Position numbers and translations under genes: made by a program. A stretch of 5,033 nt of DNA, taken from the NCBI GenBank assembly GCA_030146725.1, contig JASLBJ010000074.1, positions 1 to 5,033 of the forward strand. The letters are read 5' to 3'. This DNA is from Sphingomicrobium sp. GTDB taxonomy: Bacteria; Pseudomonadota; Alphaproteobacteria; Sphingomonadales; Sphingomonadaceae. A model generated the notes under the pieces. The model did not search any database. It was not told where the DNA came from and saw only the letters and a list, made by a program, of their open reading frames with translations. Positions 1 through 5,033 of the stretch are shown in pieces (the stretch's first letter is position 1; each line of letters starts with the position of its first letter).

Positions 1-375
1 CCCCGCGCGCGCATTCTCGGCGGCGCGGTCGCCGGCGTTCCCCCGCGGATCATGGGCGTAGGCCCCGCACCCGCGAGCGAGAAACTGCTCCGCCGCCTCG
101 GTCTGACCATCGCGGACTTGGACGTCATCGAACTCAACGAAGCCTTCGCAGCGCAGGCGCTAGCCGTCACCCGCAAGCTCGGCCTTTCCGACGAAGACCC
201 CCGCGTAAACCCGAACGGCGGAGCGATTGCCCTCGGCCACCCGCTCGGCATGTCCGGCGCTCGCCTGGCAATGACTGCGACCGAGCAGCTCCAGCGGACC
301 GGCGGCCGCTACGGGCTGGCTACCATGTGCATCGGCGTCGGCCAGGGCATCGCTTTGGTCGTGGAGCGGGTCTGA
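1..375 (+). CDS. 3-oxoadipyl-CoA/acetyl-CoA-type thiolase, C-terminal part (5' end outside window)
   Basis: The reading frame is open from base 1 to a TGA at 373-375 and encodes the last 124 residues of a thiolase, out of about 400 in the family. Three catalytic thiolase blocks are visible. The NEAF motif is at fragment residues 46-49. The block [20 protein letters not shown] carries the active-site His at residue 80. The second active-site Cys, at residue 110, lies in the MCIGVGQG block. The sequence style ([25 protein letters not shown]) resembles PcaF/PaaJ, which thiolytically cleaves 3-oxoadipyl-CoA to succinyl-CoA and acetyl-CoA at the end of phenylacetate and beta-ketoadipate catabolism in the cytoplasm. 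The following paaD gene supports the phenylacetate assignment. The first catalytic Cys lies upstream of the window, so the frame cannot be checked there. A generic acetyl-CoA acyltransferase is the main alternative. Thiolase is certain; the substrate is inferred. Confidence 0.9.
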   Translation, partial: PRARILGGAVAGVPPRIMGVGPAPASEKLLRRLGLTIADLDVIELNEAFAAQALAVTRKLGLSDEDPRVNPNGGAIALGHPLGMSGARLAMTATEQLQRTGGRYGLATMCIGVGQGIALVVERV

Positions 376-812
376 CCGATCCAGCCGCCATCCTCGCAGT
401 CCTCGCCGACGTGCCCGATCCCGAGATCCCCGCGGTCTCGGTCCTTGACCTCGGCATCGTCCGCGGCGTCGAGGACGGCCGCGTGATCGTCACCCCGACC
501 TACTCGGGCTGCCCCGCGACGCTCTACATCGAACAGTCGATCCGCGCTGCACTCGATGCCGCCGGATACCGCTCGATCGGGATCGAAACCCGCATCTCCC
601 CGCCGTGGACCACGGACTGGATCAGCGATGCCGGCAAGGCCAAGCTCGCCGCCTACGGCATCGCCCCGCCCGACCTCGCGAAAACCGCGACCTGCCCCCA
701 ATGCGGCTCGACCGAGACCCAGGAAGTCAGCCGCTTCGGCTCGACTCCCTGCAAGGCCCAATGGCGCTGCATCTCATGCCTGGAACCCTTCGACCGCTTC
801 AAGTGCCACTGA
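327..812 (+). CDS. paaD: PaaD, accessory subunit of phenylacetyl-CoA 1,2-epoxidase (MIP18/DUF59 domain plus zinc ribbon)
   Basis: The product matches PaaD of the paa phenylacetate pathway along its length. The N-terminal MIP18-family part has PDPEIP (residues 30-35 from the ATG at 327), a DLGIVR block and TPTYSGCPA with the conserved Cys62. PPWTTDW follows at residues 92-98. The C-terminal zinc ribbon has CPQC (Cys123/126) and CISC (Cys148/151), with FGSTPCKA between them and EPFDRFKC at the end. PaaD is needed for activity of the PaaABCE epoxidase, probably through iron-sulfur cluster assembly; that role is family knowledge. The span given uses the first ATG and yields 161 residues, against about 165 in E. 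coli. It overlaps the thiolase by 49 bp and adds an Arg-rich leader ([15 protein letters not shown]) that looks like shadow translation. A CTG at 372, forming a CTGA overlap with the thiolase stop and preceded by GGAG at 363-366, would give 146 residues and fits better. No paaE follows. Family identity is near certain; the start is not. Confidence 0.93.
   Translation: MHRRRPGHRFGRGAGLTDPAAILAVLADVPDPEIPAVSVLDLGIVRGVEDGRVIVTPTYSGCPATLYIEQSIRAALDAAGYRSIGIETRISPPWTTDWISDAGKAKLAAYGIAPPDLAKTATCPQCGSTETQEVSRFGSTPCKAQWRCISCLEPFDRFKCH
363..366 (+). promoter_or_regulatory. Shine-Dalgarno-like GGAG before a candidate CTG start of paaD
   Basis: GGAG lies 5 nt before CTG at 372-374, which overlaps the thiolase TGA as CTGA. 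This is the same geometry as the AGGAGG/ATGA junction of dgoK-dgoA in this window. It bears directly on where paaD begins, because the only standard in-frame start near here is the ATG at 327. No ATG, GTG or TTG occurs in the paaD frame between them. Confidence 0.45.
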
Positions 813-825
813 TTTGTTGAGGTGA

Positions 826-910
826 GTCGGCTCCGGCCCGCGCCCCCACCCGGCCACCCATCCAGTATGATCCTGTAGGTGGCCGGGTGGGGGTGCAGGC
901 CGGTGCCGAC
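826..910. terminator. Long near-perfect palindrome between convergent genes; probable bidirectional terminator
   Basis: Bases 826-858 pair with 878-910 over 33 positions, with two mismatches (832/904 and 839/897) and one G-U (842/894). The inner 16 bp (843-858 with 878-893) are perfect and very GC-rich. The 19-nt centre (859-877) can add a CAG/CTG helix at 863-865 with 873-875. The hairpin lies 13 bp after the paaD stop and 26 bp past the dgoD stop on the other strand, so it sits where a shared terminator for converging transcripts belongs. Neither strand shows a clear U-tract, so intrinsic termination is not proven. It could equally be an intergenic palindromic repeat of the REP type. It occupies most of the 813-936 gap; nothing else is seen there. 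Confidence 0.65.
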
Positions 911-936
911 TTCGCTTCAGCGACCAGCAAAAAGCA

Positions 937-2079
937 TCACCATTCGGCGAAGCTGCCGTCATGCTGGCGCCAGATCGGGTTACGCCAGCGGTGGCCTTCC
1001 TTCGCCGCCTCGCGCACCGCATCCTCGTTGATCGTCACCCCAAGACCCGGCCCGGTCGGGATCGGCAGATAGCCGTCGACCGGAGTCAGCACTGCCGGAT
1101 CGGTCACATAGGTGTAGAGGTCCGCCCCGACATTGTAGTGAATGCCGAGACTCATCTCCTGAATCGCGACATTGGGCGTGCAGGCGGCAAGCTGCAAACA
1201 CGCACCCAGCGCCAACGGCCCCAACGGGCAGTGCGGCGCCACCGCCACGTCGAACGCCTCGGCCATCGCGGCGATCTTGCGACACTCGAGCAGGCCCCCG
1301 GCATGGCTGAGGTCGGGCTGGATGATGTCCACTGCGCCAGCAAGGAAGAACGGCTTGAAGTCCCACCGCGAATAGAGTCGCTCGCCGAGTGCGATCGGAG
1401 TCGAGACCATGTCCGCGATCTGCCGCAGCCCCTCGGGGTTTTCCGACAGCAATGGCTCCTCGATGAACAACAACCCCATCGGCTCGAGCACCTTGGCCAG
1501 CTGCTTGGCCATCGGCCGGTGTACGCGCCCATGAAAGTCGAGCCCGACGTCCATTCCCGCGGCCTGCGCCGCCTCGACCCGCCGGATCACCTCGTCGAAC
1601 ACCCGCGGCGTGCCGATCCAGTCGAGCTCGGCGGTCGCGTTCATTTTGACCGCCGAAAAGCCCTGTCCGCGCCGCGCCGCCGAGGCGTCCGCGATCTCGT
1701 CGGGCCGGTCGCCCCCGATCCACGCATAGGCGCGCACGCGGTCGCGAACGCGCCCGCCGAGCATCTCCCACGCGGGCAGGCCGTAGCGCTTGCCCTTGAG
1801 GTCCCACAGCGCCTGCTCGAGCCCGGCAAGCGCCGACATCAGCACCGGCCCGCCGCGATAGAAGCCGCCGCGATAGCCGACCTGCCAGACATCCTCGATC
1901 GCATTGGTGTCATGACCGATGAACCGGTCGCGCAACGCCTCGAATGCGCCCGCGACCGCTTCGCCATGCCCCTCGAGGCTGCCCTCGCCCCAGCCGACCG
2001 CACCGTCGCCGTCCTCGACCCGCACGAACAGCCAGCGCGGCGCCACCAGGAAAGTCTCGATGCGGGCGATGACGGCCAT
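937..2079 (-). CDS. dgoD: D-galactonate dehydratase (enolase superfamily, mandelate racemase/muconate lactonizing group)
   Basis: This 380-residue protein matches DgoD (382 residues in E. coli) from end to end. DgoD dehydrates D-galactonate to 2-keto-3-deoxygalactonate in the cytoplasm, the first step of the De Ley-Doudoroff pathway. The N-terminal capping domain has APRWLFVRVE and VGWGE at residues 13-32 and YRGGPVLMSALAG at 74-86. In the barrel, the Mg ligands are Asp181 (in GLDFHGR), Glu207 (in FIEEPL) and Glu233 (in LGERLYSRWDF). The catalytic candidates are His183 and His283 (in APHCPLGP), with Asp256 in QPDLSHAGG as the usual His partner. The C-terminus RWRNPIWRQHDGSFAEW is characteristic of DgoD. 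The frame stays open further upstream, but the ATG at 2079 is chosen because it gives the family's N-terminus and follows GGGGAA at a 5-nt spacing. It starts 2 bp after the glycoside hydrolase stop, so the two genes should be co-transcribed and translationally coupled. The DgoD-like signature, with DgoK and DgoA adjacent, makes other MR-group sugar-acid dehydratases unlikely. Confidence 0.96.
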   Translation of the reverse strand: MAVIARIETFLVAPRWLFVRVEDGDGAVGWGEGSLEGHGEAVAGAFEALRDRFIGHDTNAIEDVWQVGYRGGFYRGGPVLMSALAGLEQALWDLKGKRYGLPAWEMLGGRVRDRVRAYAWIGGDRPDEIADASAARRGQGFSAVKMNATAELDWIGTPRVFDEVIRRVEAAQAAGMDVGLDFHGRVHRPMAKQLAKVLEPMGLLFIEEPLLSENPEGLRQIADMVSTPIALGERLYSRWDFKPFFLAGAVDIIQPDLSHAGGLLECRKIAAMAEAFDVAVAPHCPLGPLALGACLQLAACTPNVAIQEMSLGIHYNVGADLYTYVTDPAVLTPVDGYLPIPTGPGLGVTINEDAVREAAKEGHRWRNPIWRQHDGSFAEW

Positions 2080-2081
2080 GG

Positions 2082-3404
2082 CTATTCCCCGTCGAGGCTG
2101 TGGTGGCTGATGCGGCGTCCTGCTGCATCGTCGTCGCTGTGGTCGCTCAGTTTCTTGACCGGCACCACCAGGCACACGCTCGATGCCGGAAGCACGTTGC
2201 GCCAGTCGGCGATCAGCTGCTTGTAGGCCTTGCCGACGTTGCGGATCTTGCGGTCGAGATCGAACAAGCCGAGCGGATTGACGTTGCCGTTCTTTTCGCG
2301 AAGCGCGGTGTCCCAGTCGATCTGGTCGATCAGGCTGTACCAGGTGAAGCCGACGGTCGGGATTCCGACGTTGCGCAGCCGCAGCACGTTGGCCCACTCC
2401 TTCCACAGCCATTTGACCGCCTCGTCGCCGTGGGTGCCTTCCCACAGGTTGGTCTCGGTGTGCATGATCGGCACTCGGTAGCGGTTGTAATATTGCCGCG
2501 TGATCTCGGAATAGCCGAACACCTCGCCAGCCGATACGGTACGGCCATCGGCGAACACGCGATGCTCGTTGAGCATGTAATAATCGTTGCCCATGATGCA
2601 GTGCTGCTTGAGCCGGTGCTCGAGGAACCAGTGATACTCCTCCCGGGTCATGCCGTTATCGGTCAGATATTCGTACATCCCGCTTTCGACGCGGCGACCG
2701 TAATTGAGGTCGAGGCTGAGAAAGCGCATCTGGTTGAGCACTTCGGCGCGCGGAATCGCGGCCGGGCTGTCGGCATGGTAATATTCGGACGATTCCGACT
2801 GGATGAAGATCGCGTCGTGGCGGCGCTTGAGGATTTCGATCATCCCCATGACATTGGCTTTGACGATGTGCTTGAGGGCGGTGACGAACGATTTGTCGTC
2901 CTTGGTCTGCTCGTTCCACCAGCCGTATTTCGCCGAGAAGACCGCGCAGATGAACATCTCGTTGATCGGCGTGTAGAGCTGCACCCACGGATAGCGCTCG
3001 GCGAATACCCCCGCATAAGTCGCGAACAGTTGCGGGAAGTCGGGGTTCTGGAAATTGCCGATCCAGTCGGGCACGCCGAAGTGGCACAAATCGACGATCG
3101 GCGTGATGTCGCGGCGGCGAAGCTCCGCGAAGGTGATGTCGGTGAACTCCCAGTCGTATTTGCCGGGCGCCAGATAGGTGCGGTGGATCGGCGGCCCGTA
3201 GCGCAGGTAGTTGATGCCGATTTCCTGGACGCAGTCGAAATCCTCCATCCACCGATCGTAGTGGCCGGTGACCTCCATCTGGTCGACTCGGGTCTTGCCG
3301 TGGTCGATCGTCGGGATGCTGTTCTCGATCCCGGTCGCAAACATGAAATTGGCGATGACTGTCTCTCCCGGCTGCCTGTTCCCGCTCGTCGGGCGGCAGC
3401 GCAT
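2082..3404 (-). CDS. GH1-like family glycoside hydrolase (beta-glucosidase/beta-galactosidase type), cytoplasmic
   Basis: The product is up to 440 residues and has the layout of a retaining GH1 beta-glycosidase (clan GH-A TIM barrel). LCHFGVPDW at residues 106-114 stands where GH1 has its HWDLP-type motif. YTPINEM carries the probable acid/base Glu149, in place of the usual TFNEP. MHTETN carries the probable nucleophile Glu317, in place of the usual ITENG. GFTWYSLIDQIDW at 352-364 and GLFDLDRKIR at 379-388 match the usual C-terminal GH1 region. No signal peptide or membrane segment is seen, so it should act on imported glycosides. It is the first gene of the leftward unit with dgoD, suggesting it releases a galactose- or galactonate-containing product, but the substrate cannot be read from sequence. 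The span uses the first ATG. Residues 1-20 are weakly coding (rare AGG, GGA and ACA codons, a hairpin and a Shine-Dalgarno-like run), so the true start may be ATG 3344 or a noncanonical ATC at 3356. The last 25 or so residues are a polar tail. Confidence 0.85.
   Translation of the reverse strand: MRCRPTSGNRQPGETVIANFMFATGIENSIPTIDHGKTRVDQMEVTGHYDRWMEDFDCVQEIGINYLRYGPPIHRTYLAPGKYDWEFTDITFAELRRRDITPIVDLCHFGVPDWIGNFQNPDFPQLFATYAGVFAERYPWVQLYTPINEMFICAVFSAKYGWWNEQTKDDKSFVTALKHIVKANVMGMIEILKRRHDAIFIQSESSEYYHADSPAAIPRAEVLNQMRFLSLDLNYGRRVESGMYEYLTDNGMTREEYHWFLEHRLKQHCIMGNDYYMLNEHRVFADGRTVSAGEVFGYSEITRQYYNRYRVPIMHTETNLWEGTHGDEAVKWLWKEWANVLRLRNVGIPTVGFTWYSLIDQIDWDTALREKNGNVNPLGLFDLDRKIRNVGKAYKQLIADWRNVLPASSVCLVVPVKKLSDHSDDDAAGRRISHHSLDGE
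2085..2090 (-). promoter_or_regulatory. Shine-Dalgarno site of dgoD inside the end of the upstream gene
   Basis: Read on the minus strand, GGGGAA covers the last two sense codons of the glycoside hydrolase gene. It is followed by that gene's TAG, two bases and the dgoD ATG, a 5-nt spacer. The arrangement supports the ATG at 2079 as the dgoD start and implies coupled translation. Confidence 0.7.
3371..3400 (-). promoter_or_regulatory. Nested hairpin ahead of a Shine-Dalgarno-like run, probable leader of the glycoside hydrolase gene
   Basis: GCTGCC (3371-3376) pairs with GGCAGC (3395-3400), and inside it CCCG (3381-3384) pairs with CGGG (3390-3393). On the minus strand the hairpin is followed at once by GGGAGAGAC (about 3369-3361). 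If translation begins at 3344 or 3356, the hairpin lies in the 5' leader beside the ribosome-binding site and could affect initiation. If the ATG at 3404 is used, it is merely coding sequence. The stems are short and could be chance in GC-rich DNA. Confidence 0.35.
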
Positions 3405-3524
3405 TTCACGTCCGTACCGAAATCGCTGCGCGGAGCGAAGGTTTCGCCTGTCGAAAAGAAAGCTGGGGCCGAAAAGAAAAGCGGGGGCTGTCGCGTGGCC
3501 GGCCTTTCGCTATGGGGCTCAAGC
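3405..3524. promoter_or_regulatory. Divergent control region of the galactonate locus
   Basis: This is the only gap between the leftward glycoside hydrolase-dgoD unit and the rightward dgoK-dgoA unit, so promoters for both should lie here. It contains an A-rich tandem repeat at 3452-3488 and a short palindrome GCGAA-GGT-TTCGC at 3435-3447. I do not see convincing -35/-10 hexamers on either strand. TATGGG at 3511-3516 is a weak -10-like string but is only 8 nt from the dgoK start. A weak GGGG at 3514-3517, 7 nt before the ATG, is the best ribosome-binding candidate for dgoK. Confidence 0.6.
3452..3488 (+). repeat. Imperfect 18/19-bp tandem direct repeat in the divergent promoter region
   Basis: Two adjacent copies are seen, CGAAAAGAAAGCTGGGGC (3452-3469) and CGAAAAGAAAAGCGGGGGC (3470-3488). 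They differ by one inserted A, one T/G or deletion-type change and the length of the G run. They are purine-rich on the + strand and stand out from the surrounding GC-rich sequence. They may be paired binding sites for a regulator of the divergent operons, or a simple duplication. Confidence 0.6.
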
Positions 3525-4409
3525 ATGCGCTTCGCCGAAGGTTTCATCGCGGTCGACTGGGGCACGACCAACCGCCGCGCCTATCTGATCGATGGCTCGG
3601 GCGGGTGCGTCGATGAGTTCGAGGACGGCGAGGGAATCCTCTCGGTCGGACCGGGCGAGTTCCCGGCGGCCGTTGCCCAGATCCACGACCGCCTCGGTAA
3701 GCAGCCGCTGCTGCTCGGCGGGATGATCGGCTCCAATCGCGGCTGGGTCGAGGCGCGCTATGTCCCGACTCCCGCCGGGATCGACGATCTTGTCGGCGCG
3801 CTGGTGTGGGCAGCGCAGGATGCGGCGATCATCCCCGGCGTCTCGCACCTTGGCGAGACCCGCGCCGACGTGATGCGCGGCGAGGAGGTGCAGCTGCTCG
3901 GGGCCGTGACGGTCGGCACGATCCCGCCCGACTGCACCGTCTGCCATCCGGGCACCCACAACAAATGGGCGCGGATTGCCGGCGGCCGGATCGTCGATTT
4001 CCGCACGGTGATGACCGGCGAACTGTTCAACCTGCTCAAGGAGCACAGCATCCTCGCCGACCTGCTTGGCGAAGACGCCGAGCCAGGGGATGCCTTTTGT
4101 GCGGGAGCCCGCCACGGGCTCGCCCACGACGACCTCCAGTCCGAGCTGTTCGCGGTGCGCGCCCGAGTGCTGCTCGGCACTGCGCAGCGGGAGGACGCCG
4201 CCTCCTACACCAGCGGCCTGCTGATCGGCAGCGACCTTCGTATCGGCCTGTCTGAGGCCGGCGCCGAACCGATCATCGTCATGGGCCGCCCCGAGCTCAC
4301 CAGCCTGTTCGCCGCAGCGCTCGCGGTCGCAGGCCGCGAGGCAGTCGAACTCGACGGGGAGGAATGCTTCCTCGCCGGGATCGCCCAGATCGCGAGGAGG
4401 ATCGGATGA
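3525..4409 (+). CDS. dgoK: 2-dehydro-3-deoxygalactonokinase
   Basis: The 294-residue product matches DgoK (292 residues in E. coli). DgoK phosphorylates 2-keto-3-deoxygalactonate with ATP to give 2-keto-3-deoxy-6-phosphogalactonate in the cytoplasm. The N-terminal nucleotide-binding motif is AVDWGTTNRRAYLID at residues 9-23. Next come GGMIGSNRGW (65-74) and VMRGEEVQLLGA (116-127). PGTHNKW (142-148), DFRTVMTGELF (158-168) and SGLLIGSD (230-237) follow. All are characteristic of the family and sit in the expected order. The ATG at 3525 is chosen because it places the DWGTTN motif as in homologues; the same frame is open far upstream, but that is opposite-strand shadow of the glycoside hydrolase. 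The stop overlaps the dgoA start as ATGA, so the two are an operon. The kinase's identity is secure from sequence plus the aldolase and dehydratase neighbours. Confidence 0.95.
   Translation: MRFAEGFIAVDWGTTNRRAYLIDGSGGCVDEFEDGEGILSVGPGEFPAAVAQIHDRLGKQPLLLGGMIGSNRGWVEARYVPTPAGIDDLVGALVWAAQDAAIIPGVSHLGETRADVMRGEEVQLLGAVTVGTIPPDCTVCHPGTHNKWARIAGGRIVDFRTVMTGELFNLLKEHSILADLLGEDAEPGDAFCAGARHGLAHDDLQSELFAVRARVLLGTAQREDAASYTSGLLIGSDLRIGLSEAGAEPIIVMGRPELTSLFAAALAVAGREAVELDGEECFLAGIAQIARRIG
4395..4400 (+). promoter_or_regulatory. Shine-Dalgarno site of dgoA within the end of dgoK
   Basis: A full AGGAGG sits 5 nt before the ATG at 4406, inside the last codons of dgoK. It is the strongest ribosome-binding site in the window and fixes the dgoA start in the ATGA overlap at 4406-4409. 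Confidence 0.8.
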
Positions 4410-5033
4410 GTGCCGTCGCGGACTTCCGGCGCTATTTCCACGAATGCCCATTGGTCGCGATCATCCGCGGAGTGAATCCGGCGGAGGCCGAGGACATCGG
4501 CCAGGCGATTTTCGACGCCGGCATCCGGATCATCGAAGTCCCGCTCAACTCCCCCGATCCGCTGGCGAGCATCGAACGATTGGCAGCCCGTCTTGGCGAC
4601 CGGGCGCTGATCGGCGCCGGAACCGTGCTCAGCACCGGACAGGTGGCGGATGTCGCAAGCGCCGGCGGCCGGCTGATCGTCTCGCCGAGCACGAATCCCG
4701 CGGTGATCGCCGCAACCGGTGCAGCGGGCCTGGTCTCGTGCCCGGGTTATTTCACCGTGTCCGAAGCCTTCGCCGCGCTCGATGCCGGTGCCCATGCACT
4801 CAAGCTGTTCCCCGCCGAGGGCGCGAGCCCGGCGGTGGTCAAGGCACAACGCGCGGTGATCCCCGCCGATGTGCCGCTGCTGGTCGTCGGCGGGGTCACT
4901 GCGAGCACCATGCAGCCGTGGCTCGACGCCGGCGCAAGCGGGTTCGGACTTGGCTCGGGCGTGTACAAGGCCGGGCGTTCGACAGAGGAGACCGGGATGA
5001 AAGCGCGCCAGTTCGTCGAGGGGCTGCAACGCT
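4406..5033 (+). CDS. dgoA: 2-dehydro-3-deoxy-6-phosphogalactonate aldolase (class I, KDPG aldolase family), 3' end outside window
   Basis: The frame is open from the ATG at 4406 to the window end, giving 209 codons with no stop. The family is about 205-212 residues long, so only a few codons should be missing. The protein is a KDPG/KDPGal aldolase. AIIRGV lies near the N-terminus (residues 18-23), and IEVPLNSP holds the catalytic Glu44. GAGTVL is at 70-75, VSPSTNP at 92-98 and CPGYFT at 112-117. LKLFPAE holds the Schiff-base Lys133, the canonical position. VVGGVTA and GLGSGVY form the C-terminal phosphate-binding part. It splits 2-keto-3-deoxy-6-phosphogalactonate into pyruvate and D-glyceraldehyde-3-phosphate, finishing galactonate breakdown. 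The VPLNSP motif matches DgoA, and Entner-Doudoroff KDPG aldolases usually have threonine after this glutamate-containing strand, so with dgoK and dgoD beside it DgoA is preferred over Eda. It overlaps dgoK by 4 bp. Confidence 0.94.
   Translation, partial: MSAVADFRRYFHECPLVAIIRGVNPAEAEDIGQAIFDAGIRIIEVPLNSPDPLASIERLAARLGDRALIGAGTVLSTGQVADVASAGGRLIVSPSTNPAVIAATGAAGLVSCPGYFTVSEAFAALDAGAHALKLFPAEGASPAVVKAQRAVIPADVPLLVVGGVTASTMQPWLDAGASGFGLGSGVYKAGRSTEETGMKARQFVEGLQR

Noticed and set aside
1..52. Thiolase start at the ATG at 52.
   Set aside because: The frame is open to base 1 and the upstream residues ([15 protein letters not shown]) are typical thiolase sequence, so this Met is internal and the gene begins outside the window.
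841..895. CRISPR-like or tRNA-like structure at the palindrome.
   Set aside because: There is one inverted repeat with no repeated spacers, and it lacks the cloverleaf arms and conserved T-loop bases of a tRNA.
961..2226. A 421-codon + strand open frame opposite dgoD.
   Set aside because: The minus-strand frame encodes complete DgoD with all metal ligands; the + frame gives an Arg/His/Pro-rich product typical of antisense shadow.
2080..2445. Upstream extension of the dgoD frame to a 502-codon protein.
   Set aside because: The extra residues are an out-of-frame reading of the glycosidase C-terminus. The ATG at 2079 has a good ribosome-binding site and gives the family-standard length.
2100..3524. 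A very long open frame on the + strand running through the glycosidase region into dgoK.
   Set aside because: It is the opposite-strand shadow of the glycosidase gene in GC-rich DNA. The translation is low-complexity and unlike any family until the DgoK N-terminus at 3525.
3519..5029. Two long minus-strand open frames opposite dgoK and dgoA.
   Set aside because: Both sense strands encode well-conserved enzymes with intact catalytic motifs; the minus-strand products show no recognisable motifs.

Overview
The window is a GC-rich stretch of bacterial chromosome. It holds the ends or wholes of six protein genes in two catabolic blocks, with no RNA gene, insertion sequence, CRISPR array or phage gene visible. 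The high GC, the gene families and the mix of aromatic and sugar-acid catabolism suggest an alphaproteobacterium, perhaps a sphingomonad. That placement is inference; there is no rRNA or other strong taxonomic marker here.

Left block (1-812, + strand): the tail of an aromatic-degradation gene cluster. It contains the C-terminal 124 codons of a 3-oxoadipyl-CoA-type thiolase and then paaD, the small MIP18/zinc-ribbon accessory protein of phenylacetyl-CoA epoxidase. The two overlap, and paaD probably starts at a CTG in a CTGA stop/start overlap. The block ends at a very strong, nearly perfect 85-nt palindrome (826-910). This lies between two convergent genes and should act as a bidirectional terminator or be an intergenic palindromic repeat.

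Right block (937-5033): a D-galactonate (De Ley-Doudoroff) catabolic locus arranged as two divergent transcription units. Leftward from about 3.4 kb run a GH1-like glycoside hydrolase gene and, 2 bp after its stop, dgoD (galactonate dehydratase). Rightward from 3525 run dgoK (2-keto-3-deoxygalactonate kinase) and dgoA (2-keto-3-deoxy-6-phosphogalactonate aldolase), joined by an ATGA overlap; dgoA runs off the window a few codons before its expected end. DgoD dehydrates galactonate to KDGal, DgoK phosphorylates it at C6, and DgoA splits the product into pyruvate and glyceraldehyde-3-phosphate. Together they form a complete galactonate-to-central-metabolism route.

The unexpected member is the glycoside hydrolase. 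It is the promoter-proximal gene of the dgoD unit and presumably supplies the locus with a sugar or sugar acid released from a beta-glycoside. The divergent control region (about 3345-3524) has an imperfect 18/19-bp tandem repeat, a short palindrome and a nested hairpin just ahead of a Shine-Dalgarno-like run. No regulator, transporter or galactose dehydrogenase lies in the window.
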